Shown piece after piece: positions 1-5,107 of a DNA stretch of 6,368 nt (the stretch's first letter is position 1; each line of letters begins with the position of its first letter). The notes beneath the pieces were generated by a model. The model did no database searches. It was not told the DNA's origin and saw nothing but the letters and a program-made list of their open reading frames with translations. Source of the stretch: Candidatus Peregrinibacteria bacterium (GTDB taxonomy: Bacteria; Patescibacteriota; Gracilibacteria; UBA1369; UBA12463); NCBI GenBank assembly GCA_023245695.1, contig JAHFJT010000056.1, positions 1 through 6,368 on the forward strand, given 5' to 3'. The position numbers and the translations under genes were made by a program.

Positions 1-396
1 AACTTTATACAGCATAATTCTGCGACCATAAACGACGGAAATTCAATTTCTTACGAGTACAATGCCGGGACGAGGAGACTCTACTTCCGACGATCCAAGT
101 GGAACGTCGCTCACGAAGGGCCATACTACAATGTCGCGCTTGGGACGGGATGGAATCATATCGTTTATACCTATGATGGAACAAATGTTCGCGGATATTT
201 GAACGGGGTTTTAGTGGCTGGACCAACAGCCGCTTCTGGGAATGGAACTGGTACACCAACAGCTGCTTTTACGATTACTCCAAACCCAAGCGGTGCGTGT
301 CAGTTTGATGATGTCGCTTTTTTCAACAGAGCTCTATCACTAGCAGAAATCGAGGCTCTCTACAGAGGAAATCCGAATTTTTTTCAAATGTTTTAA
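1..396 (+). CDS. LamG/concanavalin-like domain protein, C-terminal part (5' truncated by window)
   Basis: The reading frame is open from base 1 to the TAA at 394-396, giving 131 residues with no start codon visible, so the gene begins outside the window. The segment has the hallmarks of a LamG (laminin G-like, concanavalin A-like jelly-roll) domain: WNHIVYTYDG at about residues 51-60, then LNGVLV at about 67-72, and the closing strand FDDVAFFNRALS at about 102-113 followed by LAEIEALY. Such domains bind glycans or act as structural modules. In phages they are common at the tips of tail fibres and as decorations. It is followed by tail-type genes, so a virion surface or host-recognition role is inferred. 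A TTG at 199 could serve as a formal start, but the domain clearly extends upstream of it. Domain call is solid; role is inferred. Confidence 0.85.
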   Translation, partial: NFIQHNSATINDGNSISYEYNAGTRRLYFRRSKWNVAHEGPYYNVALGTGWNHIVYTYDGTNVRGYLNGVLVAGPTAASGNGTGTPTAAFTITPNPSGACQFDDVAFFNRALSLAEIEALYRGNPNFFQMF

Positions 397-408
397 CAAA
401 ATAGCCTT

Positions 409-462
409 ATGGAAACTGAACGATGCGATCGCTGCAAAAAGAAAATATGTATCTGTAAGTAA
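409..462 (+). CDS. 17-residue four-cysteine microprotein (putative)
   Basis: The short ORF ATG 409 to TAA 460-462 encodes METERCDRCKKKICICK. It has four cysteines at residues 6, 9, 14 and 16 (C-x2-C-x4-C-x-C) in a very basic context, a pattern able to bind one metal ion. The start is preceded by AAAATAGCCTT, closely resembling the non-SD leaders before the genes at 1886, 4592 and 5108. The stop codon lies one base before the ATG of the next gene (TAA-C-ATG), so the ORF fills the gap between two tail genes and could couple their translation. No function is known to me. It could be a zinc-binding peptide, a translational coupling leader, or chance. The cysteine spacing and tight packing favour a real gene, but so short an ORF needs conservation evidence. 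Confidence 0.45.
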   Translation: METERCDRCKKKICICK

Positions 463-463
463 C

Positions 464-1435
464 ATGACTCCAGAATCCCTTATCCAGTTCAAAAATCTGA
501 AGAACCGAACAGGTGAGGACTTGGTTGGAATGATTCTCTATGCGCTTTCAGAAAAATCGGATGAAGGAAATGCCAAGCTGGAAACAATAAGCATGCAACT
601 TGCGAGAGGTGAGGAAGAAGAGGGGTTGAGAGAAATGGAGGAGCGTATGGACCGCCGAGCCGCTCAGGAGGTGTTGGCAGGCATCAAAGAAGCTATCGAG
701 GGGAAAAATATCGATCTATCAGAAGTACTTGCTGGCTTGGTGATGATAGCAAAAGAGGTGCGACAGGGGAGCGATGAGGCCAAAGCACTTTTACAAAGTA
801 TCGAATCAAAAGAACACACCGATATTACGGGGGCGCTTTCTCTCATTTACGAGAAAATGTGCGAAGAAAAGATGGAGAATCCGGTAGATTATACGCCGAT
901 CATTGAATCACAAAAGCAGGGTTTTGATGATGTGGTCCGGGTACTCACAGAGCTAGCCTTTGCCTCAAAAGAGAAGCGAGAAAGCGAAAGTGTGAAAGTC
1001 GAGGGCGAAGTAAATATCGCCAAACCAAGCTGGTGGAAGGAGTATGTTTTGGACTGGAAACCACTCGAAAAACTGCTTGTACCAATCAAGAATGCGCTTG
1101 AGAAACTTCTTGAAAAAGAGACTCAAGAACTGCCGATCAAAGACGGTCGCGTACTTGTTTCTCTGGACCGGCGCGTTGGTGGAGTGTCAGGAAATCCCTT
1201 CAAATTCGACAAATTAGGAAATCTCAATGTAATCAACGAAAACTACGCTCAGAAGATAACAGTATCGGGAAACGATACTTACGTGGCTATCGCACAAATA
1301 GGAACACAGCAAAGCGAGGCAAAATGGTTGGTAAAAAAAATATCGGTAGTTGGCAACGATACGACAATCACTTGGGCTGGTAATGGAGATTTTAATCAAA
1401 TTGCTACTGATCTTACTACACTTACCTATCTATGA
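464..1435 (+). CDS. Phage baseplate/tail-fibre-like structural protein with coiled-coil N-terminal half
   Basis: A 323-residue protein starting at ATG 464, one base after the preceding micro-ORF. Residues about 1-200 are highly charged and helical (Glu/Lys/Arg-rich, leucines at heptad-like spacing), suggesting a coiled-coil shaft. After a tryptophan-containing linker (PSWWKEY near 190) and more helix come short beta-type segments. The last 60 or so residues carry a motif I recognise from many phage tail and baseplate proteins: a Y-x-A-I-A-Q-I-G strand, then W-L-V-K-K-I, T-T-I-T-W-A-G-N-G-D-F, and a terminal DLTTLTYL. No signal peptide is apparent. The ATGA overlap with the next gene implies translational coupling and co-production. 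The exact virion position cannot be read from sequence; baseplate, distal tail or fibre adaptor are all possible. Confidence 0.7.
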   Translation: MTPESLIQFKNLKNRTGEDLVGMILYALSEKSDEGNAKLETISMQLARGEEEEGLREMEERMDRRAAQEVLAGIKEAIEGKNIDLSEVLAGLVMIAKEVRQGSDEAKALLQSIESKEHTDITGALSLIYEKMCEEKMENPVDYTPIIESQKQGFDDVVRVLTELAFASKEKRESESVKVEGEVNIAKPSWWKEYVLDWKPLEKLLVPIKNALEKLLEKETQELPIKDGRVLVSLDRRVGGVSGNPFKFDKLGNLNVINENYAQKITVSGNDTYVAIAQIGTQQSEAKWLVKKISVVGNDTTITWAGNGDFNQIATDLTTLTYL

Positions 1436-1875
1436 CCGTAAAATACGATCCAATTCTTGATAAGGTACGCGAAAAAGACACTGGCACCGGTGGCGGTTCT
1501 GTTGATTCTGTAAATGGACAGACGGGAGCAGTAGTCTTGGATACGGGTGATTTGAACGAGGTTACTGATAAAAACTTTGTTACTGATGCGGAAAAAGCAA
1601 AGATTGGTAGTCTTTCACTTACAGAAGTCGAAATTGATTTCGGTACTATTCTCACCCCAATAACTTCTTGGACTATTGCAGACGCAGCGATAGATGTATC
1701 AAAGAAAATTTTGGTTTTCTTGAGTCCAAACCCAGCCACTGACAGAGTAGGAAATGACTGGGAATTGGACAATGCTTTTTTTACAGGATTGGCTGGAGCC
1801 GGAAATTTTGCTCTCTCATTTCTTTCGGGGACAAAGATAATTGGAAAACGCAATATTTATTACCAAGTAATCTGA
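1432..1875 (+). CDS. Short tail-fibre-like protein with VNGQTGAV collagen/fibre motif
   Basis: A 147-residue protein whose ATG at 1432 overlaps the preceding TGA stop (ATGA). After a glycine-rich hinge (GTGGGS) comes VDSVNGQTGAVVLDTGDL and NFVTDAEKAKIGSL, a segment widespread in phage tail-fibre and neck-whisker proteins that usually marks a fibre shaft or trimerisation region. Residues about 65-147 form a beta-rich C-terminal domain (IDFGTILTPITSWTIADA, then a hydrophobic strand, then IIGKRNIYYQV) resembling small distal tail-fibre domains. Base composition here is about 41% GC in 1441-1680, clearly lower than the following gene. Most likely it forms a trimeric fibre with or attached to the preceding protein. 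The structural assignment is well supported by the motif; the receptor is unknown. Confidence 0.75.
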   Translation: MTVKYDPILDKVREKDTGTGGGSVDSVNGQTGAVVLDTGDLNEVTDKNFVTDAEKAKIGSLSLTEVEIDFGTILTPITSWTIADAAIDVSKKILVFLSPNPATDRVGNDWELDNAFFTGLAGAGNFALSFLSGTKIIGKRNIYYQVI

Positions 1876-1885
1876 CAATAATTTT

Positions 1886-3352
1886 ATGGCACTCATAGAT
1901 TTTCTCACAGGCGGAAATAAGCTAGACGGCGATTCAAACGGATCGATGTTTGCGCGTCTCAAGGATGCGGCTGGTAATGGTATCGGCAAGCTTCACCGAG
2001 CACTCATCCCCGCTACTCAAGAGGCTCTGATGGTGGCAGTCAAGAACGACCAGATGGCCGTAATGCAGCGCGGAGACCGCAAAGGAAATCAGATCATCGG
2101 TAACTATATCCCGGAGCTTCAAGAGAACTTTGAAGGTGCGACGGTTAATGTCCAGAAATGGAGTCCGGCTGCCGCTACCTTTGTTGCTGCTCAAACGACC
2201 CTTGCCGGGTACAATTTCAATTCGACCAACCTGACGACTGTATCGGCCTACGCCATTTTGCAATCACAGCGCCTCTTCTCAAAGATTCCTCGGGTACCAT
2301 TACAGATCAAATGGCGCAAGCGTCACTCTATGGTATCAGGCGCGATTGCTGACTTCGGCTTTGGTGTCCCGGCGACAACGACGCTCATTGTACCGAACGG
2401 TACGATGTTCCGCTTGACAAACTCAGGCGTAGTGCAGGGGGTCATTACCTACAACTCGGTAGAAATCGCAATCGGTAATGTTATTTCTCAGGTAGCCTCA
2501 AACGGGAATACCATCGGTGGTAACCTCAATATGAGTGCTTCCTACTATACGAGCAATTACTTCGTGTACGATCTCATCATCGATGACGACAATGCCGTCT
2601 TTACTATCCAGGACACGCAGACCGGTGAAATGATCGGTATCCTCTCACTTCCTGTACCGGTAGCCTATCAAAAGATGTGGGGAGCAACAGCGCTTCCTTG
2701 CTATGATCGTATTTTCAACAATACCGCCCCGGCTTCTGCTCCTGTTTATCTCTTGACTGAAATGCAGGTGCTTTCTACGGACTGGAACCTCAGCCCGGAT
2801 ATGTCTCAGATCGCAGCAAGTCTTAACCTATCGGCCGGCCGTCAACCGTTCACCGGTGCGCAAAATGAAAACCATGCCAACAGCGCCGCACCAGCCTCGG
2901 CAACGCTCTCGAATACGGCGGCAGGGTATACCACGCTGGGAGGGAAGTTTCAGTTTGTGGCAGTCGCCGGAGCGGAAACGGACTATGCACTCTTTGGGTT
3001 TACAGTGCCGGCCGGATCTCGCTTCTTGTGCGAAGGTGTCCATATTGAGCTTTACAACACCGTGGTCGCGGTGGCTACTACACCGACGATTTTCGAGTGG
3101 GCGATGGGCTTCAACTCATCGGCCGTATCACTTGCAACTGCCAACATTATCCGTCGTCAGATCGGATGTCAGAACTTCCAAGTGGGAGCTGGCGTCGGTG
3201 CATCCGCTACTCCTCTCGATGTGCTCTTTGGAACTCCGGAAGTCGTGGAGTCAGGTCGTTTCGTTCACGTAATTCTTAAAATGCCGGTTGGAACAGCTAC
3301 CGCCACAGAAATCTTCCGTGGTCAGGTGTTGGTGCGGGGACGGTTTATCTAA
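1886..3352 (+). CDS. Phage minor structural protein (putative tail/receptor-binding)
   Basis: A 488-residue protein from ATG 1886, preceded by the non-SD leader AATAATTTT ten bases after the previous stop. Residues 1-75 form a conserved-looking N-terminal region (MALIDFLTGG, then DAAGNGIGK, MQRGDRKGNQIIGNY) that may anchor it to the virion. From about residue 78, LQENFEGATVNVQKW opens a long beta-rich middle resembling concanavalin-like phage structural proteins. Residues about 345-488 match a domain I recall from many uncultured-phage proteins, with landmarks GAETDYALFGFTVPAGS, FEWAMGFNSSAVSLATA, GRFVHVILKMPVGTATATE and a terminal RGQVLVRGRF. There is no signal peptide. Codons are rich in C and G at third positions, especially around 2820-3060, unlike the AT-richer neighbours, which suggests separate acquisition of this module. 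Virion role is likely; the receptor-binding role is inferred from position. Confidence 0.7.
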   Translation: MALIDFLTGGNKLDGDSNGSMFARLKDAAGNGIGKLHRALIPATQEALMVAVKNDQMAVMQRGDRKGNQIIGNYIPELQENFEGATVNVQKWSPAAATFVAAQTTLAGYNFNSTNLTTVSAYAILQSQRLFSKIPRVPLQIKWRKRHSMVSGAIADFGFGVPATTTLIVPNGTMFRLTNSGVVQGVITYNSVEIAIGNVISQVASNGNTIGGNLNMSASYYTSNYFVYDLIIDDDNAVFTIQDTQTGEMIGILSLPVPVAYQKMWGATALPCYDRIFNNTAPASAPVYLLTEMQVLSTDWNLSPDMSQIAASLNLSAGRQPFTGAQNENHANSAAPASATLSNTAAGYTTLGGKFQFVAVAGAETDYALFGFTVPAGSRFLCEGVHIELYNTVVAVATTPTIFEWAMGFNSSAVSLATANIIRRQIGCQNFQVGAGVGASATPLDVLFGTPEVVESGRFVHVILKMPVGTATATEIFRGQVLVRGRFI

Positions 3353-3363
3353 AACAAAAACAT

Positions 3364-3840
3364 ATGCAGGACATACTTCTCTCTGTCGGGAAATACTTCT
3401 GGCTGAAAACAACAGCAGCATTTGGGGCCTTGGCGATGCTTGAATTCTTTGTCATTACAGACGAAAACGCCAAGGTCGTCACCGGTCTCGTGTTCATTGT
3501 CGCGCTGGACTCACTTCTTGGAGTGTTGGTGGCTATCATGCACCGGAGATTTGCTTCGTGGAGAATGGGTCAGATGATGGCTCGCAAGGTGATTCTGTAC
3601 GCCTTCGCCATAGCTTCTGTGCTCATTCTTTCAAGTTCAAATTTAGCTCTATTCTTTTGGGCTCCGACATATTTAGGTCTTTTCTTCATCGTATCTGAGG
3701 TACTCTCGGTTCTTGAAAAGCTCGCTTTGATGGGACTCAATGTACCGCTTGGGTTGGTGGCTAGAATCAATGATGTTTTCGACCGACTCAACAAGGGAGA
3801 TCAGACGGCTCTCAAAGAAATCTACAAGAAGGAGAAATAG
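3364..3840 (+). CDS. Phage holin, holin_4 (phi-LC3/Cph1-like toxin-secretion/lysis) family
   Basis: A 158-residue membrane protein starting at ATG 3364 after an A-rich leader. Four hydrophobic spans are visible at about residues 16-31, 39-59, 75-90 and 93-115. The family signature of the Gram-positive-type phage holin_4_1 group is present: ALDSLLGVLVAI in span 2, followed by a basic cytoplasmic loop (HRRFASWRMGQMMARK), then VSEVLSVLEKLALMGLNVP and a charged C-terminal tail ending KEIYKKEK. Holins of this family accumulate in the inner membrane and open lesions that let the endolysin reach the cell wall. The amidase lies about 750 bp downstream, consistent with a lysis cassette split by an inserted island. 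Length is near the family norm of 130-160 residues. Family assignment is confident. Confidence 0.85.
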   Translation: MQDILLSVGKYFWLKTTAAFGALAMLEFFVITDENAKVVTGLVFIVALDSLLGVLVAIMHRRFASWRMGQMMARKVILYAFAIASVLILSSSNLALFFWAPTYLGLFFIVSEVLSVLEKLALMGLNVPLGLVARINDVFDRLNKGDQTALKEIYKKEK

Positions 3841-3847
3841 GACGTTG

Positions 3848-3911
3848 CCCTCTGCTTATGGGTAGAGGGGAGCGCCTTCGGGGTAAAGACTGGGTGCGTC
3901 CGGTCCGCTCC
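3848..3911 (+). ncRNA. Structured RNA leader upstream of the SD-led gene pair
   Basis: Between the holin stop and the SD of the next gene, several stems fit together without clashes, apart from one shared base. Stem 1 is CCCTCT 3848-3853 with AGAGGG 3864-3869. Stem 2 is GGAGCG 3869-3874 with CGCTCC 3906-3911. Inside stem 2 are a C(TTCG)G tetraloop at 3876-3881 and GACTGG 3888-3893 with CCGGTC 3900-3905, which abuts stem 2. This looks like a folded 5' leader, but no known riboswitch class was recognised. Stem 1 could also act as a weak terminator for the holin, though no T-run follows. Confidence 0.4.
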
Positions 3912-3930
3912 GCCAATCACAGTACCTTTC

Positions 3931-3936
3931 AAGGAG
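3931..3936 (+). promoter_or_regulatory. Strong Shine-Dalgarno AAGGAG for gene at 3942
   Basis: AAGGAG lies five bases before ATG 3942. It is notable because nearly all other starts in the window lack an SD. It fixes 3942 as the start rather than the in-frame ATG at 3858. Confidence 0.75.
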
Positions 3937-3941
3937 AAGTC

Positions 3942-4145
3942 ATGTATTGCGAGACCTGTAAGAAGGAAACGCCGTATCCCTACGCTCGGGAGACGGATGC
4001 CAAGGTGTTCTGCTGCCGGGACCACTGGGAACAGTGGCGGGCAAAACGTAACCAAGGAGATCGACATGCAAGCACTGGTGGACTCGCACATCTTCGTCAG
4101 GAAGATGGAAGCGCGCGACCTGTTCCGGTCGGCGTACATGCGTAA
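3942..4145 (+). CDS. Small Cys-rich zinc-ribbon-like protein, unknown function
   Basis: A 67-residue protein with start fixed by the AAGGAG at 3931-3936. An N-terminal CxxC (Cys3, Cys6 in MYCETCKKE) and a CC-x2-H cluster (Cys24, Cys25, His28 in VFCCRDHWEQW) form a plausible single zinc-binding knuckle, somewhat like MYM/FCS-type zinc fingers. The C-terminal 27 or so residues are low-complexity and are encoded by DNA that overlaps the next gene in another frame (80 bp, 4066-4145), so this tail may be non-functional read-through. Local DNA is about 57% GC (3901-4140), far above the 41% of the 1432 gene, and it uses GC-ending codons. I do not recognise the family. Nucleic-acid binding or a small regulator carried as a moron is possible. 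Confidence 0.65.
   Translation: MYCETCKKETPYPYARETDAKVFCCRDHWEQWRAKRNQGDRHASTGGLAHLRQEDGSARPVPVGVHA
4054..4059 (+). promoter_or_regulatory. Strong Shine-Dalgarno AAGGAG for gene at 4066
   Basis: AAGGAG lies six bases before ATG 4066, inside the preceding gene. It selects 4066 over the upstream in-frame ATG 3997, which has no SD. Confidence 0.75.
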
Positions 4146-4263
4146 GTTCCAGAAGGATATCCCGCCGAAGTCTCTTGAAGAGGATGTGATCGAGTACCTG
4201 AAATCAGGGAAAGTTCCTCCGTATCTCGTTGACTTCATGCTGGATACCTATGGAGCGCACTAG
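4066..4263 (+). CDS. Small protein of unknown function (65 aa), SD-led
   Basis: A 65-residue soluble protein beginning MQALVDSHIFVRKMEARD and ending VDFMLDTYGAH. The start is fixed by the AAGGAG at 4054-4059. It is predicted to be mostly helical with mixed charge (MEARDLFRSAYMRKFQ, SLEEDVIEYLKSG), and has no membrane span, signal peptide or cysteine. It overlaps the preceding zinc-ribbon gene by 80 bp in a different frame, so the two are co-transcribed and probably acquired together. The stop codon runs straight into a set of hairpins at 4263-4399. The family is not recognised. The pair sits between the holin and the rest of the lysis genes, a common place for accessory phage genes, so a host-directed or regulatory role is possible but not shown. 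Confidence 0.65.
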   Translation: MQALVDSHIFVRKMEARDLFRSAYMRKFQKDIPPKSLEEDVIEYLKSGKVPPYLVDFMLDTYGAH

Positions 4264-4399
4264 CACAACGAGAGGCAATGACCCTCTTTGTGCCTCTCTC
4301 CCTCATTGAAAGATGGGGAGTCCTTTGGCCGGGACTAGCTCGGTAGTTCCTCAGCCTTGTGCTGGGGGAGAGGGAAAGACCTGCCTCACGGGGTAGGCA
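4263..4399 (+). ncRNA. Tandem-hairpin structured region between the GC island and the lysis genes
   Basis: No convincing gene is present here; the stretch is a series of stems. GCACAA(CG)AGAGG 4263-4275 pairs with CCTCTTTGTGC 4283-4293. Alternatively GAGAGGCA 4270-4277 pairs perfectly with TGCCTCTC 4291-4298, and the two cannot coexist. Next come CTCCCTCAT 4298-4306 with ATGGGGAG 4313-4320 (one bulge). A second competing pair follows: GGGACTA 4331-4337 with TAGTTCC 4344-4350, versus CCTCAGC 4349-4355 with GCTGGGG 4361-4367. Last is TGCCT 4382-4386 with AGGCA 4395-4399. No T-run follows any stem, so simple intrinsic termination is unlikely. A regulatory leader for the lysis genes or an RNA processing element is possible. 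Confidence 0.4.
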
Positions 4400-4414
4400 C
4401 TAATCCGATAACTC

Positions 4415-4588
4415 ATGCGTATTCGTAATGCAAAATCCACACTCAGAAGTCGTGTCCGCACAGTGCTTACTTTTTTTATCATTCTTTTTGCTCTGGTTTT
4501 ACTGTTCCGAGCTTGCAAAGTTGTCGCAAGCTTTGAACTAGAGCCGAGAGTATGGCCGAGTGACCCATCATTAAGATTTCAAAAATAG
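4415..4588 (+). CDS. 57-residue single-span membrane protein (putative lysis accessory)
   Basis: The ORF runs from ATG 4415 to TAG 4586-4588 and encodes 57 residues beginning MRIRNAKSTLRSRVRT, a strongly basic N-terminus expected to stay in the cytoplasm. A hydrophobic stretch of about 15-17 residues follows (VLTFFIILFALVLLF, residues about 17-31). The remaining 25 or so residues, with one cysteine (Cys34) and an acidic/proline-rich end (ELEPRVWPSDPS), would lie outside. The stop is three bases before the amidase ATG, with the same tight TAG-to-ATG junction seen at 5101-5110. It is AT-rich (about 37% GC in 4441-4500) in contrast to the preceding island. Size, topology and position fit a lysis-cassette accessory such as an inner-membrane spanin, antiholin or second holin. 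No lipobox is evident. Assignment to a specific class is not possible. Confidence 0.65.
   Translation: MRIRNAKSTLRSRVRTVLTFFIILFALVLLFRACKVVASFELEPRVWPSDPSLRFQK
4510..4532 (+). repeat. Perfect 7-bp inverted repeat inside the 57-aa membrane gene
   Basis: AGCTTGC 4510-4516 and GCAAGCT 4526-4532 are exact reverse complements with a nine-base loop. It lies in the coding sequence upstream of the amidase start and could be an RNA hairpin or chance. Confidence 0.4.
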
Positions 4589-4591
4589 CTT

Positions 4592-4849
4592 ATGAAACAA
4601 ATCATTGACATTACGGCGAAACTCAAAAAAGTCGCCTGGAAACAATCTAACGGGAAACTTGATCTAAAAAAGGTCAACATGCTCGTCGTTCACCACGAAG
4701 CAGTCTACGCACCAAAGGCATACAACACGCTCGATCGGATTGTTGCTGATGCCAAATACCAGATCGCTAAAGGCTTCGGGCATTATGCTTACCACTACAC
4801 CATCGACAATGTAGGGGATATCTATCTTTGCGTCCCGAAGATGAGGTGA
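4592..4849 (+). CDS. N-acetylmuramoyl-L-alanine amidase (Amidase_2) endolysin, N-terminal part, frameshifted
   Basis: Starting at ATG 4592 after the leader AAAAATAGCTT, this frame encodes the first half of a zinc amidase that cleaves the lactyl-amide bond between muramic acid and the stem peptide. The conserved VVHHEA (His34-His35) supplies a zinc ligand, and the segment HYAYHYTIDNVGDIYLCVP (about residues 64-82) is the core strand typical of the T7 lysozyme/Amidase_2 fold. The frame then ends at a TGA (4847-4849) after KMR. The rest of the domain, starting with EDEVNYHAGN, continues immediately in the -1 frame. Restoring one base within the CCC at 4834-4836 joins the halves into a 170-residue protein, close to the T7 lysozyme size. 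So this is one gene broken by a one-base deletion, real or a sequencing error, and not a stand-alone protein. Confidence 0.85.
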   Translation: MKQIIDITAKLKKVAWKQSNGKLDLKKVNMLVVHHEAVYAPKAYNTLDRIVADAKYQIAKGFGHYAYHYTIDNVGDIYLCVPKMR

Positions 4850-5103
4850 ATTATCACGCTGGGAACTTGCCGGTAAACAAAAATTCCCTCGCCGTTGTGG
4901 TGCAGGGGAATATGGAAGTGCAATCCCCGACCAAGGCACAAGGGAAAGCCCTAGCTGATCTTTGTGAATATCTCTTTACCAAGCGTCCTGATATCCCAAA
5001 GCTTGTGAAAAGTGGTCTCAAAATGCACAGGGAAGTACGGACTGGCGGTACTGCCTGTCCTGGTCGATACCTGGTGCCTCTCGTAATCAAATTAAGAAAA
5101 TAG
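4828..5103 (+). CDS. N-acetylmuramoyl-L-alanine amidase (Amidase_2) endolysin, C-terminal part, frameshifted
   Basis: This frame carries the second half of the amidase. The TTG at 4828 is only a formal start with no SD, and meaningful homology begins at about 4837. It shows EDEVNYHAGN (catalytic-region Glu and His), SLAVVVQGN, a long helix (KAQGKALADLCEYLF), and the zinc-binding end KMHREV...GTACPGRYL. In the joined numbering His146 and Cys156 would complete the zinc site with His34 or His35, as in T7 lysozyme. All expected active-site elements are therefore present across the two halves, so the break is recent or artefactual. The TAG stop lies four bases before the next gene (AAATAGTTTTATG). 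Without frame correction neither half should be active, and the phage would lack its main endolysin in this window. Confidence 0.85.
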   Translation: MRPEDEVNYHAGNLPVNKNSLAVVVQGNMEVQSPTKAQGKALADLCEYLFTKRPDIPKLVKSGLKMHREVRTGGTACPGRYLVPLVIKLRK

Positions 5104-5107
5104 TTTT

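Noticed and set aside
2856..3272. 138-aa + strand ORF in another frame of the 488-aa gene
   Set aside because: Arg/Ser-rich shadow of a clear structural gene, without its own start signal.
1..3352. Diversity-generating retroelement or CRISPR array
   Set aside because: No reverse transcriptase, no template/variable repeat pair and no regularly spaced repeats were seen.
3822..4238. Minus-strand ORF across the holin end and GC island
   Set aside because: Opposes genes with good SD sites and motifs, has no start signal and looks like a composition-driven shadow; other minus-strand ORFs were rejected for the same reason.
4278..4346. 22-residue ORF within the tandem hairpins
   Set aside because: Its start lies in a hairpin loop, with no SD or leader motif and no protein-like pattern.
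4321..4410. Possible tRNA (D-arm-like AGCTCGGTAG)
   Set aside because: No T-loop GGTTC-type sequence, no acceptor pairing and no well-formed anticodon arm fit around it.
4826..4849. Programmed -1 frameshift in the amidase
   Set aside because: No X-XXY-YYZ slippery heptamer in frame at the join and no obvious reason for dual products; a one-base loss in CCC explains it more simply.
4847..4849. TGA recoded as glycine (as in some CPR lineages)
   Set aside because: Reading through this TGA soon meets TAA in the same frame without restoring the amidase, while TGA stops at 1433-1435 and 1873-1875 fit standard gene ends.
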